A stretch of 64,000 bases of DNA, from assembly GCA_963702105.1 (NCBI GenBank), contig OY969712.1, positions 1,550,001 to 1,614,000 on the forward strand, written 5' to 3'. The notes under the pieces were generated by a model. It saw only the letters and a program-made list of their open reading frames with translations. It did no database searches and had not been told where the DNA came from. The position numbers were made by a program, and so were the translations under genes. The stretch comes from ZC4RG20 sp963702105 (GTDB taxonomy: Bacteria; Pseudomonadota; Gammaproteobacteria; Steroidobacterales; Rariloculaceae). Below are positions 8,812 to 16,941 of this stretch, piece after piece. The stretch's first letter is position 1. Every line of letters starts with the position of its first letter.

Positions 8812-9489
8812 ATGCGCAGAGTTTCGCTTGCGGCCGCCGTTGCGGCCTGCGGTCTATCGGCACTCGCTACGGGGGCGGCGGCGGCCGGCGAAGGGGCCGG
8901 AGCCAACGCGCTCGCGGCCAAGGTCGGCGCGCTCGGGCTGGGCGTCGAGTATGCACACTCGCTGAACGACCGCTTGGGGGTGAGGGTCGGGCTCAACGCC
9001 GCGCGTTTCGGGTTCGATGCAGCCGAGTCCGGCATCGCGTACAGCTTCGATCTGAACTGGGACTCGCTGTCGGCCGGCGTGGACTACCATCCCTTCCGGG
9101 GCGCCTTTCGCGTCAGCGGCGGGCTGCTGCGCAACAACGACCGCATCGACGCGGTAAGCCGGCCCGTCGCCGATGTCGTGGTCGGCAACGCGGTCTATAC
9201 GCCGGCCGAGGTCGGCACGCTGCGCGGACGGGTCTCGTTCGCCGATACCGCGCCATATCTCACCGTGGGCTGGGACTGGTCGAGGCTCAAGCGCTTCTTC
9301 GGCATGTCCTTCGATCTCGGCGTCGTGGACCAGGGCAAGCCCAAGGTCACGCTCGCAGCCGACGGCGGACTCGTCGCGGACCCGACGTTCGAGCAGGACA
9401 TCGAGGCCGAGCGCGCCCAGCTCGAGGACTCGCTCGCGAGCTACGATCTCGTGCCCTACGCCTCGCTCGGCTTCGTCTTCCGCTTCTGA
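8812..9489 (+). CDS. Outer-membrane beta-barrel protein, 225 aa
   Basis: The 225-residue protein has a signal peptide (VSLAAAVAACGLSALATGAAA) and then alternating amphipathic strands such as LGVRVGLNAARFGF, YSFDLNWDSLSAGVDYHPF and FRVSGGLLRNN. It ends in ASLGFVFRF, the terminal Phe expected of a BAM-inserted barrel. Length and layout fit a small 8-stranded OmpW/OmpA-like barrel, but I cannot assign a specific family. The start has GGAGA seven bases upstream. Substrate or role unknown. Confidence 0.75.
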   Translation: MRRVSLAAAVAACGLSALATGAAAAGEGAGANALAAKVGALGLGVEYAHSLNDRLGVRVGLNAARFGFDAAESGIAYSFDLNWDSLSAGVDYHPFRGAFRVSGGLLRNNDRIDAVSRPVADVVVGNAVYTPAEVGTLRGRVSFADTAPYLTVGWDWSRLKRFFGMSFDLGVVDQGKPKVTLAADGGLVADPTFEQDIEAERAQLEDSLASYDLVPYASLGFVFRF

Positions 9490-9505
9490 CGGCGCCATCC
9501 GCTCA

Positions 9506-9545
9506 GCCGCCGAGCCGCCGAGCCGCCGAGCCGCCGAGCCGCCCG
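9506..9545. repeat. 9-nt tandem repeat (GCCGAGCCG)
   Basis: About four copies of a 9-bp unit containing CCGAGCCGC lie between the barrel-protein gene and the YceI gene. The tract is non-coding and too short and regular to be a CRISPR. It is a simple sequence likely to vary in copy number. Confidence 0.8.
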
Positions 9546-9614
9546 GCGGGCCGTGCTAAGCTACGCCCCGCCGGCGCCGTGGGCCCGGCGTTCCATTGGG
9601 CCGTTGCATGGAGG

Positions 9615-10280
9615 ATGGCCGTGCCGACTAGGTTTCTGAAATCGGCCCCGCTCGCGGGGCTGCTGCTGTTGTTCGCGCATGCCGTTGCGGCGCAGTCCGT
9701 CGCGGGCAACCACTTCAAGATCGACCTCGAGAAATCCGACATTCACTGGCTCGTGTACAAGGCCGGCGCGCTGGCGCGCCTCGGTCACAACCACGTCGTC
9801 GCAGTCGGGAAGCTTTCGAAGGGCGACGTCTACGTCGCGCCCGTGCTCTCGGATTCGCGGTTCGAGATGGAGATCCCCGTCGCGGACCTCGTCATCGACA
9901 ATCCCGCGATGCGCGCGAAGCAGGGCGAGGGCTTCGAGAAGCAGCCGAGCCCGGACGACATCGAGGGTACGCGCAAGAATATGCTGACGAAGGTGCTCTT
10001 TGCCGAAATGTATCCGACACTGAAGATCACGGGCACCGGGCCCGTGGGTCCTCAAGGCGCACAGCAGATGCACATGACCGTCGAGATCCTCGGCAAGCCG
10101 GTCGAGCTCACGGTGCCGACCGAGGTCAAGATCGACGGCGATACGCTCGAGGCGAGCGGCACGTTCAAACTCACGCACGAGCAGCTCGGCATGAAGCCCT
10201 TCAGCATCATGATGGGCGCCCTTCAGGTGGCCGATCAGATGGATTTCTCCTACCACGTGACGGCTCACCGCGCCGAATGA
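9615..10280 (+). CDS. YceI-family periplasmic protein
   Basis: A secreted YceI-like lipocalin-fold protein of about 221 residues; the family binds isoprenoid or other amphiphilic ligands in the periplasm. It has a signal peptide (APLAGLLLLFAHAVAAQ) and YceI-like blocks: DIHWLVYKAGALARLGHNH, MYPTLKITGTG, and the C-terminal TFKLTHEQLGMKPFSIMMGAL. GGAGG abuts the ATG at 9615 with no spacer, so the in-frame GTG at 9621, six bases from GGAGG, may be the real start. Its stop overlaps the next gene by four bases (ATGA), so the serine hydrolase is probably translated with it. Confidence 0.85.
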   Translation: MAVPTRFLKSAPLAGLLLLFAHAVAAQSVAGNHFKIDLEKSDIHWLVYKAGALARLGHNHVVAVGKLSKGDVYVAPVLSDSRFEMEIPVADLVIDNPAMRAKQGEGFEKQPSPDDIEGTRKNMLTKVLFAEMYPTLKITGTGPVGPQGAQQMHMTVEILGKPVELTVPTEVKIDGDTLEASGTFKLTHEQLGMKPFSIMMGALQVADQMDFSYHVTAHRAE

Positions 10281-11488
10281 CCGTGCCCCGGCGCGGGCGC
10301 CGCGACGGGGCGGGCCTCGAGGGCGCGGGCCGCGAAGCGGCGGGGCTCGGTGGCGGCCTCGATCTCGACGCCGCGGCGCTCGACCGGACACTCGAAGCGG
10401 CCGTCGCACGCGGCGCCGTGCCGGGGGTCGTCGCGGGCATCACGTCGCGGCGCGGGCTCGTGTACCGCCGCGCCTGCGGAACGGGCGGCGGCACGTCGCT
10501 GCGATTCGACACGGCGTTCCGCGTCGCCTCCATGACGAAGCTCGTGACGACGGTCGCCGTGCTGAGGCTGTTCGAGCAGGGCCGCTTCGGGCTCGACGAC
10601 CCCTTCGCGGAGCATGTCCCGGATTTTCGCCAACCCGGCGTGCTCGAGTCCTTCGATGCCGCGACGGGCGCGTACACCGTCCGCGAGGCGGCGCGCGCGA
10701 TCACGGTCCGGGATCTGCTCGCGCACGTCGCGGGCTTCGGCTACTGGTTCCTCGAGCGCGAGCTCCTGGCCGCGAACGCCGTCGACTATTCGACGGCTCC
10801 CTTCCTCATGCACGATCCCGGCGCGCGCTTCACGTACGGGATCGGCACGGACGTGCTCGGACGCATCGTCGAGCCGGCGAGCGGCGTGCCGCTCGGCCGA
10901 TTCGTCGCCGAAAGCGTCGCGGCGCCGCTCGGCATGCGCGCGACGGCCTGGGACCCGCCCGGGGACCCCGATTCTCTCGCAGCGCTGTCGAAGCGCGGCG
11001 AGAACGGCCTCGTCGCCGTTCCGAAGGAGTCGGAGGGCGAGCCGCCTTTCGGCGGCCACGGCTTGTATTCGACGGCGGCGGATTACCTCGCGCTTTTGCG
11101 CATGTTCCTGAACGGAGGCGTGACGGATTCCGGCGAGCGGCTGCTGAGCACCGCGTCCGTGCGCGCCGCAGTCTCGAACGAGCTCGGGGCGCTGTTCGCC
11201 GTCAGACAGACGACGGTGTATCCGCCGCGCACGCTCGACTTCGCATTTCTGGACGGCACACAGAAGTTCGGTTTCAACGTCATGATCGAGACCCGCAATC
11301 GGCCGGCGCGGCGCCCGGCCGGCAGCTACGGCTGGGCCGGTATTTTCAACACCTTCTTTTGGGTAGATGAGGCCGCCGGACTTGCCGCCGTGCTGCTCAT
11401 GCAGCTCAGCCCGTTCTGCGACCCGGGCTGCCTAGAGACCCTCGCGGCGTTCGAGCACGCCGTCTATTCATCGACGGCGATACGTTAA
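10277..11488 (+). CDS. Serine hydrolase, class C beta-lactamase/esterase family
   Basis: A 403-residue penicillin-binding-protein-like serine hydrolase. The SxxK motif SMTK (Ser85, Lys88) follows FDTAFRVA. A Tyr motif FTYGIGTDVLGRIVE and a C-terminal GWAGIFNTFFWVDEAAGLAAVLLMQ block complete the fold. Such proteins are mostly family VIII-like esterases or unknown hydrolases rather than resistance enzymes; the usual Tyr-x-Asn is replaced here by YGI. No signal peptide is evident, and the first 25 residues are low-complexity Gly/Ala/Arg, so a later start is possible. The start overlaps the YceI stop (ATGA), implying coupling. Confidence 0.83.
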   Translation: MTVPRRGRRDGAGLEGAGREAAGLGGGLDLDAAALDRTLEAAVARGAVPGVVAGITSRRGLVYRRACGTGGGTSLRFDTAFRVASMTKLVTTVAVLRLFEQGRFGLDDPFAEHVPDFRQPGVLESFDAATGAYTVREAARAITVRDLLAHVAGFGYWFLERELLAANAVDYSTAPFLMHDPGARFTYGIGTDVLGRIVEPASGVPLGRFVAESVAAPLGMRATAWDPPGDPDSLAALSKRGENGLVAVPKESEGEPPFGGHGLYSTAADYLALLRMFLNGGVTDSGERLLSTASVRAAVSNELGALFAVRQTTVYPPRTLDFAFLDGTQKFGFNVMIETRNRPARRPAGSYGWAGIFNTFFWVDEAAGLAAVLLMQLSPFCDPGCLETLAAFEHAVYSSTAIR

Positions 11489-11516
11489 CAGCACGTGTTA
11501 CGGCCAAGTGTTAACG
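11483..11516. repeat. Inverted repeat at convergent gene ends
   Basis: Perfect 8-bp arms CGTTAACA and TGTTAACG, separated by 18 bases, span the serine hydrolase stop codon and face the convergent minus-strand gene. This could be a bidirectional terminator stem or a protein site. There is no T-run. Confidence 0.45.
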
Positions 11517-11538
11517 GCAATTAGGATACGGCGCGCAA

Positions 11539-12261
11539 CTATCGCCGCCGACGGGCGCTGAACAATTCGTAGGCGAAGGCCGTCGCCGCGCCGAACAGCA
11601 GGTACAACGCGAGTCGCTTCGCGACGATGCGCATCTGCGCGCCATCGCGCAGCTCCTCGAGCCCGTGACGGCCCTTGAGCACATCGAGCAGCCGTCCTTT
11701 GCCTTGGAGGTCGAACGCGTGCAGCAGGGCGCCGAAAAGCGTGCCCGCGGGCAGCCAGGGCAGGTGCCGCAGGAGATGAGGCCTGAGCTTGCCGTAAGCG
11801 GCGCCGGCTGCCGCCGACGTCAACACGCGCCCCGTGCGATGAACGGCCTCCCTGCCCGCGTCCTCGAGCCGGTCCCGGTAGCGCGGCAGGTCCCGATAGC
11901 GCGGCAGGCCGAGCTTGAGCCGGTGGCGCTCGGGTGCGAGCCGGCGCACGGCCTCGAGGCCTGCGCGCCTGCCGGCTTCGAGGCCCGCGCGCTTGCCCGC
12001 GTCGAGCCGTTGCTGAATGCGCTCGAGCTGCTTTTCGAGCTGATCCCGACGGTGCTCCAAGTTGTCCCGGCCGTGCTCCAACGCGCCCCGCCCGTGCTCC
12101 AGCGCGTCGCGCCCGTGCTCGAGCCAGCGCTCGGGCCGCTCGGCGATCCGACGCATATGCCCCTGCCGGCGACGCCGGCGCGCACCCGCGAATCCGGCGC
12201 TGAGGATCACCGCACCGGCGACACCCGCGAGGGCCCCCGCCGTGGTCCACCGCATGTTCAT
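11539..12261 (-). CDS. Membrane protein with charged heptad repeats, 240 aa
   Basis: The 240-residue protein has an N-terminal transmembrane helix (TTAGALAGVAGAVILSAGFAGA). A strongly charged region follows with about four heptads of the type LEHGRDA (residues 47-75), which predict a coiled coil. After a soluble part comes a C-terminal hydrophobic helix (LALYLLFGAATAFAYELF) and a short Arg-rich tail. The membrane segments and the heptads make this frame more credible than overlapping frames. No family recognised; possibly an envelope or phage-shock-like structural protein. Confidence 0.6.
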   Translation of the reverse strand: MNMRWTTAGALAGVAGAVILSAGFAGARRRRRQGHMRRIAERPERWLEHGRDALEHGRGALEHGRDNLEHRRDQLEKQLERIQQRLDAGKRAGLEAGRRAGLEAVRRLAPERHRLKLGLPRYRDLPRYRDRLEDAGREAVHRTGRVLTSAAAGAAYGKLRPHLLRHLPWLPAGTLFGALLHAFDLQGKGRLLDVLKGRHGLEELRDGAQMRIVAKRLALYLLFGAATAFAYELFSARRRR

Positions 12262-12396
12262 AGGCCGTTCATCCGTTCGCCGTCCTTGTCGTAACCTGGT
12301 CGTAGACCCATCTGTGAGCCTCCGGCGTGGAGGCCGCTTCAGCTGTGGGGCGATGTCATCTCTGCGGCCGCTTCATTGCTGCGGCCCCTCCGCGAT

Positions 12397-12558
12397 TCAG
12401 TCTGAGTCGTGGTCCCCGTCGTCGTTCTTGTGCTGCTGATAGGCCTTTTCCGCGGCTGCGCCCGCGGCGCCCGCCGCTACGTAGCCGCAGCCCGAGAGCG
12501 ATGCGACGAATGCCGCCGTCAAAGCAATCCATGCAAGCCTTACGAATTTGCCGTTCAC
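12397..12558 (-). CDS. Small lipoprotein, 53 aa
   Basis: A short gene with a GTG start at 12558 preceded by an excellent AAGGAGGCG ribosome site. It encodes 53 residues: a signal sequence (LAWIALTAAFVASLSGCG) with lipobox LSGC, a Gly/Ala stretch, and an acidic His/Asp tail ending in GDHDSD. The mature part is only about 30 residues. No family recognised. It lies upstream of the heptad-repeat membrane protein on the same strand, separated by about 135 bases. Confidence 0.7.
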   Translation of the reverse strand: MNGKFVRLAWIALTAAFVASLSGCGYVAAGAAGAAAEKAYQQHKNDDGDHDSD

Positions 12559-12742
12559 GGAACGCCTCCTTCAGGTGTTTGAGCGATTCCTTGCAAGCGC
12601 CGTGCCAGCGGCGCGAGAACCCGCGTGCCCGGCCGGCGGGCCGCACTCGGGAGGCCGGTCGCGCTGGTGCCGAGGTCCGCAGACCCTTTAAACTCGAGCG
12701 GCACGGACCGCCGCTGCCATAACGAATAAGAGGGGGAAGCGA

Positions 12743-14893
12743 ATGGGCCGACTGGCTTGCTTGAGCGTGCTCGCGCTCGCGGGGACGAGCTGCGGCGTCG
12801 CCGGCGCCGGAGAGGCGCCGGGAGCCGCCCCGGCTTTCGGCGGCGCGGACCTGACGGCGCTGCCCGTACAAAACTGGATCACGAACGGGGGGAACGTTTA
12901 CAACCAGCGCTATTCGCCGCTTGAGGGCATCAATCGAGACAACGTCGCGCAGCTCAAGGCCAAGTGGCGCACGAGCATGGGATCGGGCGCCGCCCGCAAG
13001 AACTCGGGTGAGTCGCAGATCCTCGAATACGACGGCGTGCTTTACGTCGTAAACGGCGACGACGATGTGTTCGCAGTCGACGTGGACTCCGGCAAGATTC
13101 TCTGGACCTATCACGGCCGGCCGGATCCGAAGAGCGGCAATCCGCTCGGCTGGACGAGCCGCGGGCTCGCGCTGGGGGCGGGCAAGGTCTTCCTCGCGCA
13201 GATCGACGCAAAGCTCGTCGCGCTCGATCAACGGACGGGCCAGCCGGTGTGGACCGTCGCGGCCGAGCGTTGGCAGGACGGTTTCAGCATCACGAGCGCG
13301 CCGCTGTACTACGACGGGCTCGTCATTACGGGCTTCTCCGGCGGGGAGATGGGCATCCGGGGCCGCGTCAAGGCCTTCGACGCCGAGACGGGCAAGCCGG
13401 TGTGGACCTTCTATACGGTTCCCGGTCCCGGCGCACCCGGTCACGAGACGTGGCCGCAGGACAGCGATGCGTGGAAGCACGGCGGCGCCCCGGTGTGGCA
13501 GACGCCGGCCGTGGATCCGGAGCTCGGGCTCGTGTACTTCTCGACGGGCAATCCGGGACCGGACCTGCGCGGCGGCGTGCGGCCCGGCGACAACCTCTAC
13601 ACCTCGTCCATCGTCGCGCTCGATGTCCATACCGGCGAATATCGGTGGCACTTCCAGCAGGTGCACCACGACCTTTGGGACTACGATTCACCCAACCCCG
13701 TCGTGTTGTTCGACGCCGAATACAACGGCCGCCCGCGCAAGGCACTCGCCGAGGTTTCGAAGACGGGCTGGGCGTACATTCTCGACCGCGAGACGGGCAC
13801 GCCGCTCGTCGGCATCGATGAGAAGCCCGTGCCGCAGGAGCCGCGCCAGGCGACTTCCGCGACGCAGCCCTATCCGCGCGGCGACGCGATCGTGCCGCAC
13901 TCGATCGACATCGCGCCGGAAGGCATCGACCTCGTGAACGGCGGACGCATTTTTACCCCGTTCTGGACGACGCCCGTGGCCGTCAAGCCGGGCACGATGG
14001 GCGGCGCCAACTGGCCGCCGAGCTCCTACGACCCCGAAACGCATCTGCTCTACGTCTGCGCGAGCGACCGGATCAATACGTTCAAGATCAATCCCGAGCT
14101 CGAGGCGCCGGGGCCGAACAAGGTGTACATGGGCGGGCGGTTCACGCAGGCCTCGGCCGAGGACCGCGGCATCTTCGCGGCGCTGGACGTGACGACGAAC
14201 AAGCTCGTGTGGCGCCAGCAGTGGCCGGAGATCTGTTACAGCGGCTCCGTCGTCACCGCCGGCGGGCTCGTGTTCGTCGGCCGCAGCGACGGGCGGCTCA
14301 CGGCCCTCGACAAGAGCAACGGCAAGAAGCTCTGGGAGTTCATGACGGACGCGGGCGTCAACACGACCGTCACGACCTTCGAGCACGACGGCCAGCAGAT
14401 GGTGGCGGTGCATGCCGGGGGCGGTACGTTTGCCGGCGCGAAGCGCGGCGACGGCATCTGGCTGTTCTCGCTCGACGGCACCATAGGGCCGGTCGTGCCC
14501 GGTGGAGGGCGCGGTGCGCCTTCGGCGCCGGCGGCCGCGGGCCCCCGCGGCGCGGCGGCGGCAGCGCCGGCCGCTCCGGGTGGGCGGGGCGTCGAGGCGG
14601 CGTCGGCCGCCCAGGCCGCATCGGTCGCGTCGGCTGCATCGCGCGCTGCCGCGCCTGCCGACCCCGGCCGCGGCGCCGATCTGTTCCGCGATGCCTGCGT
14701 CGCCTGCCACGGGGTAGACGGCCGTGGCGGCCAGGGCGGGGGCCCGACCCTCGTGGACGGGCTCACGGCGCCGTACATCGTCGGGGTCGCGGCGGAAGGG
14801 CGCAACAACATGCCGGCCTTCGGAGACACCTATTCCGAGGCCGACCTTCGGGACATCGCCGCCTACATCGTGGGCAGCCTGGCCTCGCAGTGA
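12743..14893 (+). CDS. PQQ-dependent quinohaemoprotein dehydrogenase with cytochrome c domain
   Basis: A 716-residue periplasmic dehydrogenase: signal peptide, eight-bladed PQQ propeller (about 40-600), an Ala/Gly/Pro linker, and a C-terminal cytochrome c with CVACH (about residue 652) and axial-Met candidate NNMPAFGD. It oxidises an alcohol, aldose or similar substrate and passes electrons through the fused haem. Active-site Asp candidates are in HHDLWDYDSPNP. The vicinal Cys pair typical of many quinoprotein alcohol dehydrogenases is absent: the aligned segment reads GNPLGWTSRG, whereas the paralogue at 20.4-22.4 kb has RPCCGWAARG. The start follows GAGGGGGAAGC. It lies 71 bases before the carotenoid-oxygenase gene, probably in one operon. 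Confidence 0.9.
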   Translation: MGRLACLSVLALAGTSCGVAGAGEAPGAAPAFGGADLTALPVQNWITNGGNVYNQRYSPLEGINRDNVAQLKAKWRTSMGSGAARKNSGESQILEYDGVLYVVNGDDDVFAVDVDSGKILWTYHGRPDPKSGNPLGWTSRGLALGAGKVFLAQIDAKLVALDQRTGQPVWTVAAERWQDGFSITSAPLYYDGLVITGFSGGEMGIRGRVKAFDAETGKPVWTFYTVPGPGAPGHETWPQDSDAWKHGGAPVWQTPAVDPELGLVYFSTGNPGPDLRGGVRPGDNLYTSSIVALDVHTGEYRWHFQQVHHDLWDYDSPNPVVLFDAEYNGRPRKALAEVSKTGWAYILDRETGTPLVGIDEKPVPQEPRQATSATQPYPRGDAIVPHSIDIAPEGIDLVNGGRIFTPFWTTPVAVKPGTMGGANWPPSSYDPETHLLYVCASDRINTFKINPELEAPGPNKVYMGGRFTQASAEDRGIFAALDVTTNKLVWRQQWPEICYSGSVVTAGGLVFVGRSDGRLTALDKSNGKKLWEFMTDAGVNTTVTTFEHDGQQMVAVHAGGGTFAGAKRGDGIWLFSLDGTIGPVVPGGGRGAPSAPAAAGPRGAAAAAPAAPGGRGVEAASAAQAASVASAASRAAAPADPGRGADLFRDACVACHGVDGRGGQGGGPTLVDGLTAPYIVGVAAEGRNNMPAFGDTYSEADLRDIAAYIVGSLASQ

Positions 14894-14901
14894 TGCGCAT
14901 G

Positions 14902-14928
14902 GAAAAAGGGCTCTGACCCCTTTTTTCG
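14902..14928. repeat. Single copy of GGGCTCTGACCCC palindromic repeat
   Basis: The sequence between the quinoprotein stop and the dioxygenase start contains an A-run, GGGCTCTGACCCC, then a T-run, forming a small hairpin with a T-tail. The same core occurs four more times around grpE. It may act as a weak terminator or be a REP-like dispersed repeat. Confidence 0.75.
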
Positions 14929-14964
14929 TTTCGATTCAACCCACGTGATGGAGGGTTTGGGGGC

Positions 14965-16401
14965 ATGAGTACGACCGATTTCCGCGGCCACCCGCTGTTT
15001 CCGCCCGGGTTCAACAGTCCGACGCGCTTCGAGGCCGACGTCTACGACTGCGAGGTCTGGGGCAAGATCCCGACCGACATCGAGGGCACGTTCTATCGCA
15101 TGCAGTGCGATTTCGAGTATCCGCCGCCGAAGAACGACTGGCTCACGGGCTTCAACGGCGACGGGCACGTCAGCGCGTTCCGCTTCGCGGACGGGCACGT
15201 GGACTTCAAGTCGCGCTACGTCAAGACCGAGCGCCTCATGACGGAGCGGCGCGCGCGCAAGCGCCTCTGGGGCGTCTACCGCAACCCGTACACCGACGAT
15301 CCCTCCGTCAAGAACATCAACCCGGGGCTTGCGAACACACACATCTATTGGCACGGCGGCAAGCTGCTCTGCCTCAAGGAGGACACGCTGCCGTACCATA
15401 TCGATCCGTTCTCGCTCGAGACGCTCGGTGTCTGGGACTTCTACGGCAAGTGGAAGGCCGTGAGCATGTCCGCGCATCCGAAGATCGACCCGATGACGGG
15501 CGACATGATCGCGTACAGCTACATGGCCAAAGGCGCGTTGACGACCGACATTGCGCACTATCTCGTCGATCCCTCCGGCCACATCAGGCACGAGGTCTGG
15601 TTCAAGGCGCCGCGCATCGGCATCATCCACGACATCGCGATTACGCAGAAGCACATCCTGTTTCCCGTCGTGACGCGCACGACGAGTCTCGCACGGCTCA
15701 AGTCCGGCGAGCCCATGTGGGAGTGGGACGGTAACCTCGAGACGCAGGTCGGCGTGCTGCCCCGCGACGGCGACGGCAAGGACGTGCGCTGGTTCCGCGG
15801 CCCGGCCCGCAACACGCTGCATTTCCTGAACGCGACGGACCGCGGCGACAAGATCACGATGGAGCTGCCCGTCTCCGACGGCGAGCGCACGCCCTCGCGG
15901 ATCATGCGCTGGACGTTCGATCTGAACTCCGGCGACGACCGCTTCAGCGAGGAGCTCATCTCGAGCTCGAACGGCTTCCTCACCCGCATGGACGACCGCT
16001 ACCTCTCGCTGCCGTACCGCTACGGTTACGTGCAGAACAACGACCCCTCGCGTCCTTACGACACCGCCAAAGGCGGCAACATGAAGGGCCGCGTCACGAA
16101 CTGCTACAACCGCTTCGACCTCATGGGCGGCAAGGAGTCCACGTACTTCGTCGGCGATACGCAGAGCCTGCAGGAACCGTGCTTCGTTCCGCGCAAGGGC
16201 AGCACCGAGGAGGGCGACGGGTACATCATGGGCATTGCGAGCAACTACGCCGAGATGATGTCCGAGCTCGTGATTGTGGACGCGCAGCGCATGGAGGAGG
16301 GCGCGGTCGCGACCGTCAAGCTGCCGTTCAGACTCCGCGGCGGCACGCACACGAACTGGTTCTCGGCCGACGATCTGGCCGGGCAGGAGGCGCGGACATG
16401 A
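14965..16401 (+). CDS. Carotenoid oxygenase family (lignostilbene-type) dioxygenase
   Basis: A 478-residue non-haem Fe(II) dioxygenase of the carotenoid cleavage/RPE65/lignostilbene family, which splits an activated C=C bond with O2. Four candidate iron ligands are in the expected spacing: His171 (SMSAHPKID), His222 (GIIHDIAI), His286 (NTLHFLNA) and His462 (GGTHTNW). The N-terminus shows GTFYRMQ and GFNGDGHVSAFRF, typical of the family. It has no signal peptide. Its stop overlaps the next start (ATGA), coupling it to a small Tat-signal protein. The substrate is unknown; stilbenes, isoeugenol-type phenylpropenes or apocarotenoids are possible. The start has a GGAGGGTTTGGGGG leader. Confidence 0.9.
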   Translation: MSTTDFRGHPLFPPGFNSPTRFEADVYDCEVWGKIPTDIEGTFYRMQCDFEYPPPKNDWLTGFNGDGHVSAFRFADGHVDFKSRYVKTERLMTERRARKRLWGVYRNPYTDDPSVKNINPGLANTHIYWHGGKLLCLKEDTLPYHIDPFSLETLGVWDFYGKWKAVSMSAHPKIDPMTGDMIAYSYMAKGALTTDIAHYLVDPSGHIRHEVWFKAPRIGIIHDIAITQKHILFPVVTRTTSLARLKSGEPMWEWDGNLETQVGVLPRDGDGKDVRWFRGPARNTLHFLNATDRGDKITMELPVSDGERTPSRIMRWTFDLNSGDDRFSEELISSSNGFLTRMDDRYLSLPYRYGYVQNNDPSRPYDTAKGGNMKGRVTNCYNRFDLMGGKESTYFVGDTQSLQEPCFVPRKGSTEEGDGYIMGIASNYAEMMSELVIVDAQRMEEGAVATVKLPFRLRGGTHTNWFSADDLAGQEART

Positions 16402-16751
16402 GCGAACGCAGGCACACCGGTACCGCAGCCGGAGCGGACCGTCCGGCCCGCTTCGACCGGCGCGAGTTTCTCGGCAAGGCCGCGCTCGTCGGCGGCGGCA
16501 TCGCCGTCACCGCCGCGGTGCCGTGGCCCGGCGGGCGCGGGCTGGCCGTGGCCGCCATGCCCGCGGCGGCCATCCCCGCCAACGCAGCCGGCCCGGTTGC
16601 GCGCGGGCCGCTGCTCGCGGATTGGACCATCGACGATCAGTGGGGCGCGTACCCCCGCTATGCGGATCCGATAGGCTTCGGGCGGCGGGCCGAAGACGGG
16701 CGCGATGCGCTTGCGGCCGCCGAGCCGCTCGCTGCCGTCTTTTACGGCTAA
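16398..16751 (+). CDS. Small Tat-signal protein coupled to the dioxygenase
   Basis: A 117-residue protein that begins with a twin-arginine signal: FDRREFLGKAALVGGG, a hydrophobic region, then an Ala-rich cleavage area. The mature part is only about 55 residues (GPLLADWTIDDQWGAYPRYADPIGFG) and has no cofactor motif. The ATG overlaps the TGA of the dioxygenase gene by four bases, so stoichiometric coupled synthesis is likely. I infer an escort or small subunit that could carry the signal-less dioxygenase through the Tat pathway. Alternatively it may be a remnant of a larger Tat enzyme. No family recognised. Confidence 0.75.
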   Translation: MSERRHTGTAAGADRPARFDRREFLGKAALVGGGIAVTAAVPWPGGRGLAVAAMPAAAIPANAAGPVARGPLLADWTIDDQWGAYPRYADPIGFGRRAEDGRDALAAAEPLAAVFYG

Positions 16752-16766
16752 GGGCATTTCCGAGCG

Positions 16767-16818
16767 CCGGAGCGCGGGAGCCCCCGGCGCTCCGGCGCCC
16801 GGGGCTCCCGCGCTCCGG
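16767..16818. repeat. Long perfect hairpin after the dioxygenase operon
   Basis: An 18-bp perfect inverted repeat (arm CCGGAGCGCGGGAGCCCC) with a loop of about 16 bases lies 15 bases after the Tat protein stop. It has no T-run, so it is either a factor-dependent terminator/mRNA-stabilising structure or a REP-like dispersed element. Confidence 0.75.
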
Positions 16819-16879
16819 GGTCGAAGGCCCACAACTCCTCGAATATGGCGCCTTGCTATGAGCCGCGCCATTCCAGTAC

Positions 16880-16941
16880 AATTCGCCTTAGATGGCGAGT
16901 AGGCGACAATTATGCGTCTATCTCGTCATAGAAGGCGAATT
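16880..16941 (+). promoter_or_regulatory. Operator-like repeats upstream of hipB-like gene
   Basis: AATTCGCCTT at 16880-16889 is repeated in inverted orientation as AAGGCGAATT at 16932-16941, just before the antitoxin ATG. Within the first copy TCGCC-N6-GGCGA (16883-16898) is itself palindromic, and a further GGCGA half-site follows at about 16902. Multiple spaced dyads of this kind fit autoregulation by a HipB-type repressor. Confidence 0.6.

Noticed and set aside
6908..8863. Minus-strand open frame of 651 codons
   Set aside because: Antisense of the acyl-CoA dehydrogenase gene; His/Arg-rich with no family motif.
9506..9768. CRISPR array from short repeats
   Set aside because: The 9-nt repeats here and the 33-nt repeats at 49.6 kb are direct tandem arrays with no unique spacers, and no cas gene is present.
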